NCBI RefSeq assembly: GCF_022701295.1
Contig: NZ_CP033204.1
Location: 682,001-746,000, forward strand
Length of the DNA: 64,000 bases
DNA from: Sphingopyxis sp. YF1
Lineage (GTDB): Bacteria; Pseudomonadota; Alphaproteobacteria; Sphingomonadales; Sphingomonadaceae
Reading direction: 5' to 3'
This document shows positions 44,237 to 53,612 of the stretch, piece after piece (position 1 is the first letter of the stretch; every line of letters starts with the position of its first letter). The translations under genes and the position numbers were made by a program. The notes below the pieces were generated by a model that saw only the letters and a program-made list of their open reading frames with translations, ran no database searches and had not been told where the DNA came from.

Positions 44237-45637
44237 ATGACGACTTTCAACGACTTTGGCCTGCACGCCGACATCAACCGCGCGCTTGCCGCCAAGGATT
44301 ATACCCAGCCGACCCCGATCCAGCAGCAGGCGATCCCGCCGCTGATGAAGGGCCGCGACCTGTGCGGCATCGCGCAGACCGGTACCGGCAAGACCGCGGG
44401 CTTTTCGCTGCCCTCGATCCATCACCTGATCACCTATCCGCACAAGACCAACCCGCGCAGCTGCCGCATGCTCGTGCTCGCGCCGACGCGCGAACTCGCC
44501 GCGCAGATTGCGCAGAGCTGCCGCGATTACGGCCGCTTCACCAAGCTGCGCGTCTCGACCGTCTTCGGCGGCGTGCCGATCAACAAGCAGATCCGCGACC
44601 TTGCGCAGGGCGTCGAAATCCTCGTCGCCACCCCGGGCCGCCTGCTCGACCTGATCGACCAGCGTGCGCTGCGCCTCGACGATGTCGAAATCTTCGTCCT
44701 CGACGAAGCCGACCAGATGATGGACATGGGCTTCATCCACTCGCTGCGCCGCATCGCCAAGCTGCTGCCGTCGCGCCGCCAGAACCTCTTCTTCTCGGCG
44801 ACGATGCCGAAGGAAATCGCGCACCTCGCCGAACAGTTCCTTGAGGATCCGGTGACCGTGTCGGTGACGCCGCAGGCGACCACCGCCGAAAAGATCCGCC
44901 AATTCTCGACCTTCGTCGAGCAGAAGGAAAAGCAGGCGCTGCTCCATCACGTCATCAAGACGTCGGACATCGACCGCGCGCTGATCTTTACCCGGACCAA
45001 GCATGGCGCCGACCGCGTCGTGCGCCACCTGAAGGGTGCGGGCATCGAAGCCTTCGCGATCCATGGCAACAAGAGCCAGGCGCAGCGCACCACCGCGCTC
45101 CAGGCCTTCCGCTCGGGGCAGGTGCGCCTGCTCGTCGCGACCGACATCGCGGCGCGCGGCATCGACGTTTCGGGGGTCAGCCATGTGATCAACTTCGAAA
45201 TCCCGAACGTCCCCGAACAATATGTCCACCGCATCGGCCGCACTGCGCGCGCCGGCGCCGAGGGCATCGCGATCAGCTTTGTCGCCCCCGACGAGCGTAC
45301 CTATCTGCGCGACGTCGAGCGCGTCACGCGGACCAAATCCGAACCGATGCCGCTGCCGGAGGGGTTCAACGAAATGGTCCGCAACCTGCCCAAGCCGGTG
45401 CAGCCGCCGCGCGATACGGGCAGCAGGGGCCGCAACCCGCAGCGCCAGCGCGACGATGCGCTGGCCGGACGCGGTGAGGGCAATCGTGGCAACGGGCAGC
45501 CGCGCGGTGATCGTGGTCCGCGCCGCGAAGGTGCCGGCGCGGCGGGGGCCGATGGTCAGCCGCAGCGCAAGCGCCGCTTCCGCCCGCGCGGCGGCAAGGT
45601 CGGTGCGCACAAGGGTGCGGTCAAGCGCGTCGGTTGA
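44237..45637 (+). CDS. rhlE: DEAD-box ATP-dependent RNA helicase, RhlE type
   Basis: 466 residues. Q motif PTPIQQQAIP, motif I AQTGTGKT, DEAD box VLDEADQMMD, SAT in FFSATMP, and VI in HRIGRTARAG are in order. A low-complexity Arg/Gly-rich tail begins near residue 390 and would bind RNA. Roles in ribosome assembly or mRNA turnover, often cold induced. The 235-bp upstream gap holds a hairpin around GCGGGTCGTTTCGAACCCGC (near 44157), possibly a structured leader. Confidence 0.94.
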   Translation: MTTFNDFGLHADINRALAAKDYTQPTPIQQQAIPPLMKGRDLCGIAQTGTGKTAGFSLPSIHHLITYPHKTNPRSCRMLVLAPTRELAAQIAQSCRDYGRFTKLRVSTVFGGVPINKQIRDLAQGVEILVATPGRLLDLIDQRALRLDDVEIFVLDEADQMMDMGFIHSLRRIAKLLPSRRQNLFFSATMPKEIAHLAEQFLEDPVTVSVTPQATTAEKIRQFSTFVEQKEKQALLHHVIKTSDIDRALIFTRTKHGADRVVRHLKGAGIEAFAIHGNKSQAQRTTALQAFRSGQVRLLVATDIAARGIDVSGVSHVINFEIPNVPEQYVHRIGRTARAGAEGIAISFVAPDERTYLRDVERVTRTKSEPMPLPEGFNEMVRNLPKPVQPPRDTGSRGRNPQRQRDDALAGRGEGNRGNGQPRGDRGPRREGAGAAGADGQPQRKRRFRPRGGKVGAHKGAVKRVG

Positions 45638-45685
45638 CGCCTCCGGCCCGGGCGCTAGGGTTGCGCCCGGGTCCGGGGAGGCAAG

Positions 45686-46720
45686 ATGATCGACGATGAG
45701 GATTTCGAAGCGCCGCCACCGCGGCGCCCGATGCTGCGGCGCAAGCGGGTGCTCGTGCCGCTCTTCCTGCTGGTTGCGCTCCTCCTTTCCTTCCTCGCCC
45801 TGCGTACGCCGGACACCGACCGCGACGCGATGATTGCCAAATATGGCGGTCCCGACGCCAGCTTTGCGGCCGGCCCCGCGGGGCAGCGCATCCACTATCG
45901 CGATCAGGGCCGGCGCGACGCGCCGGCGCTGATCCTGCTCCACGGATCGAACGCCAGCCTTCACACCTGGGAACCGCTGGTGAAGCGCCTCGGCGGCGAA
46001 TATCGCATCGTCACGCTCGACCTGCCGGGGCACGGCCTGACCGGCGGCACGCCCGACAAGGATTATTCGGCGGACGGCATGATGGCGGCGGTCGATGTCG
46101 TCGCGGCGAAACTCGGCCTCGATCATTTTGTCCTGGGTGGCAATTCGATGGGCGGCTGGGTGGCGTGGCGTTACGCCGTCGATCATCCGGATCGCGTCGA
46201 TGCACTGCTCCTGTTCGATGCGGCCGGGATGCCGCTGCGTGCAGGGGAAAAGCGGCCCGAATCGAACATCGGTTTTCGCATACTCGAATATCGCTTCGGG
46301 CGCTGGCTCGCGACGCGGATCACTCCGCGGGCGCTGGTCGAACAGTCGCTGCGCGGGTCGGTCGAAAAACAGGCGATCGTCGATGAACCGATGATCGATC
46401 GCTACTGGGAACTGCTCCGCTTTCCGGGCAATCGCGAAGCGACGGTGCTGCGCGCGCGGATGGACCGCGAACCCGCGATGGCGGCGCGCGTCGGCGAGAT
46501 ACGCGCGCCGACGCTGATTCTGTTCGGTCGGCAGGACCGGCTGGTCAACGCGACCGCGGCGCAGACCTTTCACGAACGGATCGCGGGGTCGGACGTGCTG
46601 ATCCTCGACGGCATCGGCCATCTGCCGATGGAAGAGGCGCCCGACGCGACCGCCGCGGCGGTTGCCGATTTCCTCAAGCGGCGGCTTGTTCTGCCGCCGG
46701 CTGGTCCAGAAACGCGCTGA
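45686..46720 (+). CDS. Membrane-anchored alpha/beta hydrolase
   Basis: 344 residues. One N-terminal transmembrane helix (about 22-40), then an alpha/beta fold with the oxyanion region LLHGSNASLHTW, nucleophile elbow GGNSMGGW, acid in FGRQDRLV and His in GIGHLPMEE. Cap region lies between the nucleophile and the acid. An esterase or lipase-like enzyme facing the periplasm; substrate unknown. Its last 47 bases overlap a convergent hydrolase of the same superfamily. Confidence 0.85.
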   Translation: MIDDEDFEAPPPRRPMLRRKRVLVPLFLLVALLLSFLALRTPDTDRDAMIAKYGGPDASFAAGPAGQRIHYRDQGRRDAPALILLHGSNASLHTWEPLVKRLGGEYRIVTLDLPGHGLTGGTPDKDYSADGMMAAVDVVAAKLGLDHFVLGGNSMGGWVAWRYAVDHPDRVDALLLFDAAGMPLRAGEKRPESNIGFRILEYRFGRWLATRITPRALVEQSLRGSVEKQAIVDEPMIDRYWELLRFPGNREATVLRARMDREPAMAARVGEIRAPTLILFGRQDRLVNATAAQTFHERIAGSDVLILDGIGHLPMEEAPDATAAAVADFLKRRLVLPPAGPETR

Positions 46721-47426
46721 TCCGCGCCGCGACCGTCGCGGCGTGGGTGAAGGGGAAGAGGTGCGATCCCGGAACCACTTCGATCCGGGCTCCGTCGATC
46801 AACTGCGCGATCGTTTCGCCGTGGCAGGCGGGAACGACGCCGTCGCGTTCGCCCATCAGCACCAGCGTCGGGATGTTCTTGAGGTTGGGCAGCATCGCCG
46901 CGCTCGTCCAGCCCGCCATCGCCATCGTCTGATAGGCGAGGCCGAGCGGCGTCGCGGTCGGCAGCTTGAGCCCGCTTGCCAGCATGTCGTCGTCGAGCAG
47001 CGCCGCCCAGCCGATTCCCGGCGCCGCGACGGTCGGCGTCGTCGCCATCAGCACCAGCCGGCGTATCCGGGCGGGAAACTGGACCGCGACCTGTTGCGCC
47101 AGCGCGCCGCCCCAGCTGAACCCCGCGAGGTCGATGCGGGCGTGGCCGAACCGGTCGGCGATCTCGATCAGGATCGCCGCCATCGTCGGCGCGCCATAGG
47201 GCAGCAGCGCATCGGGCGACCCGCCGACCCCGGGCATGTCGAGTGTCCAGACCTCGCGTCCCGCCACCTGCGCCAGCAGCGGCGCTGCGGCTGCAATGTC
47301 GGCACCGATACCATTGAGAAAAAGGAGCGGCGTACCGGGAGCGCCTTCGCGCCAGCGGGCGACGCGCAGATGCATGCCATAGACGTGCTGCATGCTGAGG
47401 GTTGGCCGACCGCTGATCTTGCTCAT
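46674..47426 (-). CDS. Alpha/beta hydrolase, PHA-depolymerase-like
   Basis: 250 residues. Oxyanion LLFLNGIGADI, nucleophile elbow GFSWGGALAQ, acid in MGERDGVVP, His in GSHLFPF. The NGIG and FSWGG patterns resemble intracellular medium-chain polyhydroxyalkanoate depolymerases, a tentative assignment since no pha gene is adjacent. Start ATG 47426. The 3' end overlaps the convergent hydrolase at 45686 by 47 bp. Confidence 0.8.
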   Translation of the reverse strand: MSKISGRPTLSMQHVYGMHLRVARWREGAPGTPLLFLNGIGADIAAAAPLLAQVAGREVWTLDMPGVGGSPDALLPYGAPTMAAILIEIADRFGHARIDLAGFSWGGALAQQVAVQFPARIRRLVLMATTPTVAAPGIGWAALLDDDMLASGLKLPTATPLGLAYQTMAMAGWTSAAMLPNLKNIPTLVLMGERDGVVPACHGETIAQLIDGARIEVVPGSHLFPFTHAATVAARISAFLDQPAAEQAAA

Positions 47427-47473
47427 CGGCCCGGTCTTGGCACAAGTCGGTGACCGGCGAAAGTCCGGCGGGA

Positions 47474-47716
47474 TCAATGCGCCGGTTCGGCTGCCGCCCG
47501 TTCGGCCTGTTCGTAGCGAAGGCAGTCGAAAATCTTTGCGCCTGCGAGAAAAACCGAGCCGCTGCACGCGACGAGCAGCAGCTTGCCGCCCCAGCCGGGA
47601 TATTGGTCGATATAGGTCATGCCGCGCGCGATCGCGCCGACGGCGAGCGCATAGATGATCAGGCAGGCCTCGAAACGGGTCTTGATGACGAACAGGCGTC
47701 CGATTTTCTTCAGCAT
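47474..47716 (-). CDS. Small membrane protein with two hydrophobic segments
   Basis: 80 residues: MLKKIGRLFVIKTRFEAC, a first helix LIIYALAVGAIARGMTYI, the loop DQYPGWGGK and a second helix LLLVACSGSVFLAGAKIF, then a charged end. GGAG eight bases before ATG 47716 favours that start over ATG 47722. Similar small proteins exist in sphingomonads. No function known. Lies upstream of the PHA-depolymerase-like gene in the same direction. Confidence 0.7.
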   Translation of the reverse strand: MLKKIGRLFVIKTRFEACLIIYALAVGAIARGMTYIDQYPGWGGKLLLVACSGSVFLAGAKIFDCLRYEQAERAAAEPAH

Positions 47717-47941
47717 CACCATTGCTCCAGCAAGAGCTGTGCCAGTGGCGCAAAACGGGGATTCGAGCCGTCGCACTTATGGTAAACTGTAAGTTAATCC
47801 GACAGGCAGGGGAAGGGGCAAGGCGCCCGCGCGCAGGAAAGCGGCGCCCCCGCACAAGGCGGAAGCGCCGCTGGCCGACAGCCCAGGGTCGCAGAAGGGC
47901 CGGCAGTTGCAGCCTATAGACGCCGCGCTAGCACCGGGCGC

Positions 47942-47959
47942 ATCCTCCATATGGAGGAT
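47942..47959. repeat. Perfect 18-bp palindrome downstream of the LuxR-type gene
   Basis: ATCCTCCATATGGAGGAT is fully self-complementary. It lies 20 bp beyond the stop codon of the LuxR-type regulator (minus strand) and 225 bp upstream of the small membrane protein. A perfect dyad without a loop suits a protein-binding site better than a terminator, and no U-tract follows. Confidence 0.6.
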
Positions 47960-47978
47960 CGTTCGACAAAGATGCGGT

Positions 47979-49061
47979 TCAATCGGGTGCCGTTGCGCCG
48001 ATCCGCGCCAGCAGGGCCGCAAGGTCGGCCTGCCGCGCGCAGCCGGTCTTTTCGAGCACGCGTCGAAGCTGGGTGCGTACCGTGCTGATCGCGACGTCGC
48101 CGGCTGCGGCGATCGTTTCGGGCGTGTCGCCAGCGGCGATACCGCGCGCCACGCGTGCCTCGGACGGGGTGAGGTCGAACAACGATTTCATCAGCGTCGC
48201 CGAGGGGGTGCGCTCCGTCGCGACGGGGATCAGCAGCAGCAGCGCGAAATTGTCGCCGAACACATCGTGCGCGCTTCGCCGCACCGGAATGACGTGCGCG
48301 ACCGACGCCGGCTGGCCGTCGGCATCGCGCACGGGGAAGGAGCGGACACTGTCCTCGCCTCCGCCGGCGAGCATTGCGAGTGCGTCGGCCAGCGCCTTGT
48401 CGGCGATCCTGTCGGTCAGGTGCAGTCGCCCCTTCGCGCCCCACAGCGCCTGCTCAGGCAAGGTCCGGGCGAGCGGGCTCGCTTCGGCGACCTCGCCCGA
48501 CTCGCGGAGCAGGAAGGCGGGCAGCTGCAGGGCGGTCAGCGCCTCGGTCGCGCCGGCGGCGCGCCTCAGTTGCAGCCGCGCGCTGACCAGCGCGCTGCGC
48601 GCCAGATGCGGACGCAGCGCATTGAGCCGCGCGACGCTCGCGCGATCGACGGGGCCGGCGGCAAAGGCGCGTTCGACGCTGAACACGATATTGTCGCCCG
48701 TCGGGACCGTCAGGCCGGTTCCCGCCGACCAGCCGAGCCCGCGCGGGCGGAAGAAGTCGCGATAGACCGGGTCGGCGTCGATCTGCTCGTCGCTCCAGAA
48801 ATCATGTTCGACGAAGAAGGCAGGGTCTTCGTGGCTCATCAGGCAGGTGCGCCGGCTGCACTTGCCGAACCAGCCGTCGTTGACATAGTCGGCGAAGACG
48901 TCGGCGACACGTTCGGAGGCGGTCCAGTTCAGCGCCCGGCGCGCCGAGAAGAGGAGACCGCCGGTCGATCCCGCGAGCGCCGCGACATCGTCGAGCACCG
49001 CGGGCCACGCCTCGGGCACCACCGAGCATTCATAGATCCGGTCGACCAGATCGTCGTGCAT
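47979..49061 (-). CDS. LuxR-type transcriptional regulator
   Basis: 360 residues. The C-terminal 65 residues form a LuxR HTH (LTPSEARVARGIAAGDTPE, then AISTVRTQLRRVLEKTG). The N-terminal 290 residues have no autoinducer-binding signature that I recognise. They look like a PAS-like sensor of the kind seen in orphan LuxR proteins of alphaproteobacteria. It stands alone, 67 bp from the S9 peptidase gene in the same direction. Target and signal unknown. Confidence 0.85.
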   Translation of the reverse strand: MHDDLVDRIYECSVVPEAWPAVLDDVAALAGSTGGLLFSARRALNWTASERVADVFADYVNDGWFGKCSRRTCLMSHEDPAFFVEHDFWSDEQIDADPVYRDFFRPRGLGWSAGTGLTVPTGDNIVFSVERAFAAGPVDRASVARLNALRPHLARSALVSARLQLRRAAGATEALTALQLPAFLLRESGEVAEASPLARTLPEQALWGAKGRLHLTDRIADKALADALAMLAGGGEDSVRSFPVRDADGQPASVAHVIPVRRSAHDVFGDNFALLLLIPVATERTPSATLMKSLFDLTPSEARVARGIAAGDTPETIAAAGDVAISTVRTQLRRVLEKTGCARQADLAALLARIGATAPD

Positions 49062-49128
49062 TGAAAAGCCCCCCGGCTGAAAACGCCGTCATTTTCCGCG
49101 TCCGACCCCGAAAAGCAAGTGGCGCGGC

Positions 49129-51252
49129 TCAGTCGGCGGGCGGAGTCCATCCCTTGCGGTATTTCTCGAACCAGGCGAGGATCGCCGATGCCTTTGCCGC
49201 CGATTGCGACGGGCGCGCGGCGATGCCGCCGTGGCTCGCGCCGGGCACCTTGACCAGCGCGGTCGGGACGCCGCGCAGCCGCAGTGCGGTATAATATTGC
49301 TCGGCTTCGCTCACCGGGGTGCGGTAATCCTCGCTGCCGACGACGACCAGCGTCGGGGTCTTCACATTGCCGACCAGCGACAGTGGCGAGCGTGCCCAGA
49401 AAAGCTCGGGTTTTTCCCACGGCTCGGCGCCGAGCCAATAGGGACCGAAGAAGCCGGGACCATCGGCGGTGAGCGCCTGTGTCGTCCAGTTGATCACCGG
49501 TTTTTGCGTCACGGCGGCCTTGAAACGGTCGGTCTTGCCGACGATCCAGCTCGTCAGCACGCCGCCGCCCGATCCACCGGTGACGAACAGCGCGTCGGGA
49601 TCGGCGATACCCAGCGCGATCGCGCGATCGACGATGCTGATCAGGTCGAAATAGTCATTGCCCGGATAGGCCTTGTCGATCTCGTTGGCGAAGGCTTCGC
49701 CGTAGCTGGTCGATCCGCGCGGATTCGCCGACAGTACCGCATAGCCCGCAGCGGCGTATAGCTGGTTGTCCGTCGCGAAATGCGGCCCATAGGCGGCAAA
49801 GGGCCCACCGTGAATCTCGAGGATCAGCGGCACGCGCTGTCCCTCGCGATAACCCGGCGGCAACGTCAGCCAGCCTTCGATCTCCTTGCCGTCGTGACTC
49901 GACGGTGTCGTGATCTTGCGCACCTCGCCGAGCGTCTTCACCTCGCGCAGCGACCGGTTGAGATCGGTGAGCATGCGCGTCTTGCCGCCCTGCACGACCT
50001 GTACTTCGGCCGGACGTATCGCGGTGCCGCCAGTGAAAGCGATCGCGCCGGTATCGGCGACGGTGAAGCTGCCGCCGGTGTACGGCCGGTCGAGCCCGCC
50101 GCCCGACAGGCCGCTCACGGCCATGCGCACCGATCCGTCGAGGCCGATGCGCGCGACTTTCGTTTCGCCCCGATCGTCATATTGGGCGTAGAGGCTGCGC
50201 CCGTCGGCCGCCCACTGGATGGCGTCGACGCCATAATCCCAGTTTTCGGTCAGGTTGCGTCGTCCCGATCCGTCGCGGTTCATCACATAGAGATTGTTGT
50301 TCTCGTAGGCGCGGCGCGCGTCGTCGAAGCCAAGCCACGCGATCGTCTGCCCGTCGGGTGACACCAGCGGATTGGCGTCGGGGCCATTGCGGTCGGTGAG
50401 CGCGGTGACCGTACCGCTGGCGATGTCGAGCGCGTGGATTTCGCTCTCGACACGATCGGTTTCCCAGTCGGGCTTGCGATTGGCGCCGAAATAGAGTGTG
50501 CGCCCGTCGCGCGACCAGCTGAGCGGTCCGCCGTCATGATAGCGGCCGAAGGTCAGCTGACGCGGCGCCCCGCCTGTGGCGGGCACGACGAAGATCTTTT
50601 CGAACCCGGGTTCGACATAACCCTCGCCATCGGCGCGATAGGTGAGCAGGTCGTACATTTCGAGCGGCTCGGCCCATTTGGCGCCTTCCGGCTTGTTCGC
50701 GGGCGCCTTCCCGAGCGTCAGACCTTCATCCTTGACGAGCATCGTGTAGGCGATCGAACGGCCGTCGGGCGACCAGGCGAGGCTCGACGGGCTGGTCGGC
50801 AGGCCGGTCAGCCGCACCGCCTCGCCGCCATCCATCCAGCGCACCCACAGCTGGGCGCTGCCGCCCTCGGTCGAGGCAAAGGCGAGGCGCTTGCCGTCGG
50901 GCGACCAGCGCGGGGAAAAGGCGCTGCCGTTGGTTCCGGCGAGCGGGACTTCGGCGCCGGTCTGGGTGTCGATCAGCCAGATCGAACTGACCGCGCGGTC
51001 GGACATGATGTCGTTGGCGCGGCGGACATAGGCAATGCGGCGACCGTCGGGGCTGATCTGCGGATCGGCGGCGATCGACAGATCGAACAGGTCGGCACCG
51101 GTGAAGCGCCGCTCGGGGGCGGTGCGCGCACTGCCTGCCGCCGACGCCGACATGGCTGGTGCGTCGGTCGCTGTGGCAGGCGTCTCCTGCGCCGCGCCAG
51201 GCTGCGCCTGAAGGATCAGCAGGCTTGCCCCCAGTATCGCCAGTTTCCGCAT
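49129..51252 (-). CDS. Exported S9-family prolyl oligopeptidase-like peptidase
   Basis: 707 residues: signal peptide (cleavage near AAQET), a beta-propeller with WD40-like PD repeats (FSPRWSPDGKRLAF, SLAWSPDGRSIAY), then the alpha/beta hydrolase domain with GGSGGG nucleophile, acid in GSEDYRTPVSE and His in GASHGG. Acylaminoacyl-peptidase/dipeptidyl-peptidase type exopeptidase in the periplasm. Degrades short peptides for nutrition; the exact release specificity is unclear. Confidence 0.9.
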   Translation of the reverse strand: MRKLAILGASLLILQAQPGAAQETPATATDAPAMSASAAGSARTAPERRFTGADLFDLSIAADPQISPDGRRIAYVRRANDIMSDRAVSSIWLIDTQTGAEVPLAGTNGSAFSPRWSPDGKRLAFASTEGGSAQLWVRWMDGGEAVRLTGLPTSPSSLAWSPDGRSIAYTMLVKDEGLTLGKAPANKPEGAKWAEPLEMYDLLTYRADGEGYVEPGFEKIFVVPATGGAPRQLTFGRYHDGGPLSWSRDGRTLYFGANRKPDWETDRVESEIHALDIASGTVTALTDRNGPDANPLVSPDGQTIAWLGFDDARRAYENNNLYVMNRDGSGRRNLTENWDYGVDAIQWAADGRSLYAQYDDRGETKVARIGLDGSVRMAVSGLSGGGLDRPYTGGSFTVADTGAIAFTGGTAIRPAEVQVVQGGKTRMLTDLNRSLREVKTLGEVRKITTPSSHDGKEIEGWLTLPPGYREGQRVPLILEIHGGPFAAYGPHFATDNQLYAAAGYAVLSANPRGSTSYGEAFANEIDKAYPGNDYFDLISIVDRAIALGIADPDALFVTGGSGGGVLTSWIVGKTDRFKAAVTQKPVINWTTQALTADGPGFFGPYWLGAEPWEKPELFWARSPLSLVGNVKTPTLVVVGSEDYRTPVSEAEQYYTALRLRGVPTALVKVPGASHGGIAARPSQSAAKASAILAWFEKYRKGWTPPAD

Positions 51253-51356
51253 CGCGTGCTCCCCCCTTTTTTGCCGGCCCCCTTTTGCCGGATTGCCGCC
51301 AGCCTGTATCTTTGCCGCGCGTCAGTCAATCGGCGCTTCGCCGTCCCGAACGCTGC

Positions 51357-52607
51357 TCAATTCAGCGCGGCGAGATCGAGCATTTCGAGCAGCGCCGTCC
51401 GGGCGCGCCGCACGTCGGCGACCAGCGCGGGCGAAGCGAGATCGGCCGATGCAATCGCTTCGGGCCAATGCCGGGTCACCACCTCCGAAATCCGGTCGAG
51501 CTTGTCGGCATCGGCGATGAAACGCGGGTCGACCGTCGCCGGGTCGGCGACGACGCGCAGCCGCAGGCAGGCCGGACCGCCGCCGTTCGCCATCGACTGG
51601 CGGACGTCGACGGGCAGCAGCCGGCGGATCGGACCGTTTCCAGCGACATGTGCTTCGAGCCAGTTCCATACCGCGGGCGTCTCGCGCGCCTCGGTCGGTA
51701 CGACCAGCCCCATGCCGCCGCCGTCGGGCAGGCTGACGAGCTGGGCGTTGAACAGATAGGATTTGATCGCATCGGGCAGGCTGACCGCATCGGCGGGAAC
51801 CTCGACGATCTCGACTGCCGGAAAGGCGGCGCGAATTTTGGCGTGTGCGGCCTCGCGATCCTCGAACGCGGTTTCGTGGGTGAACAGCACATGCTCGTTC
51901 GCGACCGCCACGACGTCGTTGTGAAAAGCGCCGCCCTGGATCGCGCTGTCCGATTGGCGGATGAAGAGCGTACGCCACGGATCGAGCCGGTGATGGCGCG
52001 CGATCGCCTTCGATGCGTCGAGATGCTGGCGCGCCGGAAAGCGGCCGCCGCCGACGCCGTAAACGAAAATCTCCACCCCCGGCGCGCCGTGCCCGCTGCA
52101 CAGCCGCATGTGATTCGCCGCGCCCTCGTCGCCGAAGGGTGCGGGGATCGGGGCGTGGACCGCAAAGGCCGGGTTCGCGAAGGCAAGGCGTAGCTGCGCG
52201 AGCGTGCCCGGCCATTCGTGGCTGCGGTGCGGCATGGTGACGAGGTTGGCGACGGTCAGGTGGCATTTTCCGTCGGCGCTGTCGGGAGCAGGCGATACGG
52301 TCGCGGCGTTCGCCGCCCACATCGACGAGGCCGACCATGCTTGTGCGCGGAGATGCGGTTCGGCCGCCTCGGGCGTCGTTCCCAGCGTGGCGAGCCATGG
52401 CGCGTCGGGGCGGTCGAGCGGCACGAAAAAGCCCTGCGGCAGGCCGAGAGCGAGATTGTGGCGCATCTTGTCGATGCCCTGCAGCGCCGCAGCGCGCGGC
52501 TGCGATACGTCGCCCGCGTGGCTTGCCGAGGCAATATTGCCGCGGCTGAGGCCTGCATAATTGTGGCTGGGGCCGATGATGCCGTCGAAATTAATCTCGG
52601 TGAGCAT
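51357..52607 (-). CDS. astB: N-succinylarginine dihydrolase
   Basis: 416 residues of the guanidino-modifying fold. INFDGIIGPSHNYAGLS at the N-terminus and NGGGPACLRLRV with the catalytic Cys near residue 365 are conserved. Converts N2-succinylarginine to N2-succinylornithine, two ammonia and CO2, the second step of the arginine succinyltransferase pathway. Three bases after astA. Confidence 0.95.
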   Translation of the reverse strand: MLTEINFDGIIGPSHNYAGLSRGNIASASHAGDVSQPRAAALQGIDKMRHNLALGLPQGFFVPLDRPDAPWLATLGTTPEAAEPHLRAQAWSASSMWAANAATVSPAPDSADGKCHLTVANLVTMPHRSHEWPGTLAQLRLAFANPAFAVHAPIPAPFGDEGAANHMRLCSGHGAPGVEIFVYGVGGGRFPARQHLDASKAIARHHRLDPWRTLFIRQSDSAIQGGAFHNDVVAVANEHVLFTHETAFEDREAAHAKIRAAFPAVEIVEVPADAVSLPDAIKSYLFNAQLVSLPDGGGMGLVVPTEARETPAVWNWLEAHVAGNGPIRRLLPVDVRQSMANGGGPACLRLRVVADPATVDPRFIADADKLDRISEVVTRHWPEAIASADLASPALVADVRRARTALLEMLDLAALN

Positions 52608-52610
52608 CGC

Positions 52611-53612
52611 CTATCGCCCGATCCAGCTGATCGTATCGCCCTTGCCGACGCCCAGGATGCGCGCCGTGTCGGCATCGATCGTCCCGTCGCTGTCGACCTT
52701 GCCGAAACAGCAGCGGAAGTCGGCGAGGCGTCCGGTTGCGATGAGCGCATCCTCGCCGCCTTCGGCGATCCCCATCATCTCGACATGTTTGGCGTTGCGG
52801 ATGCTCGCGACCTGGTCGGTGCGTGCGGTCATCGTCGGGCCGCCGTCGAAGATGTCGACATAATTTTCGAAGGCGAAGCCCTCATTCTCCAGCATCCGCA
52901 TCGCGGCGCGGCCGGTGGGGTGGGGGACGCCGATCACGCTGCGCGCATGTTCGTTCAGCATCGCGATGTAGACCGGGTGCTTGGGCATCAGGTCGGCGAT
53001 GAACTGGTTGCCGTGGACCGCGTTGAACTGGTCGGCTTCCTGGAAATTCATCCCGAAGAATTTGCCCGCGACCCCGTCCCAGAAGGGCGATCCGCCCGCC
53101 TCGTCGATCACGCCGCGCAATTCGGCGAGGATGCGGTCGCCGAAGCGCGCGCGGTGGCACGCGATGAACAGGTAGCGCGAGCGCGCGAGCAGCAGCCCGA
53201 GCCCGCCGGCGCGCGCTGCGGGATGCAGGAACAGCCCGCCGACCTCGCTCGCGCCGTTGAGGTCGTTGCTGAGCATCAGCACCTGCGCGTGGAAAGTACG
53301 GTTCAACTGCTCGCTATGCTTGCTGTCGGTGCCGATGCGGTAGGAATAGAAGGGCCAGCGCTGGCCGACCTGCCCGAAGATCTGGCAGGTGCCGCGTACT
53401 TCGCCGCTGTCGAGATCCTCGAGCACCATCAGGTAGAGTTCGTCCGACGGATATTCCTTATCGCTCGCGAAACCCGCCTCGGCGCGTTCGAGCTTGGCAC
53501 GCAGCGCCTTCTTGTCGGGGGGCAGGTTGGTGAAACCGCCTCCCGTCAGCTTCGCCATCTCGTAAATGCTCTGCAGATCGCCCGGCTTCGCCGCCCGGAT
53601 CACATAATTCAC
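52611..53612 (-). CDS. astA: Arginine N-succinyltransferase
   Basis: 333 residues, GNAT-like AstA family: MNYVIRAAKPGDLQSIYEMA at the start, TGGGFTNLPPD, GGLFLHPAARAGGLG and SPFWDGVAGKFFGMNF. Transfers succinyl from succinyl-CoA to L-arginine. The start is a GTG at 53612 within GTGA, overlapping the stop of the upstream M20 gene, with GGGGGA as ribosome binding site; an ATG-started longer frame is a shadow. Confidence 0.93.
   Translation of the reverse strand: MNYVIRAAKPGDLQSIYEMAKLTGGGFTNLPPDKKALRAKLERAEAGFASDKEYPSDELYLMVLEDLDSGEVRGTCQIFGQVGQRWPFYSYRIGTDSKHSEQLNRTFHAQVLMLSNDLNGASEVGGLFLHPAARAGGLGLLLARSRYLFIACHRARFGDRILAELRGVIDEAGGSPFWDGVAGKFFGMNFQEADQFNAVHGNQFIADLMPKHPVYIAMLNEHARSVIGVPHPTGRAAMRMLENEGFAFENYVDIFDGGPTMTARTDQVASIRNAKHVEMMGIAEGGEDALIATGRLADFRCCFGKVDSDGTIDADTARILGVGKGDTISWIGR

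Noticed and set aside
47745..47820. A T-loop-like stretch (GATTCGAGCC) that could belong to a tRNA
   Set aside because: On neither strand could I pair a proper T-stem or find an acceptor stem, anticodon arm and CCA end; at most a degraded remnant.
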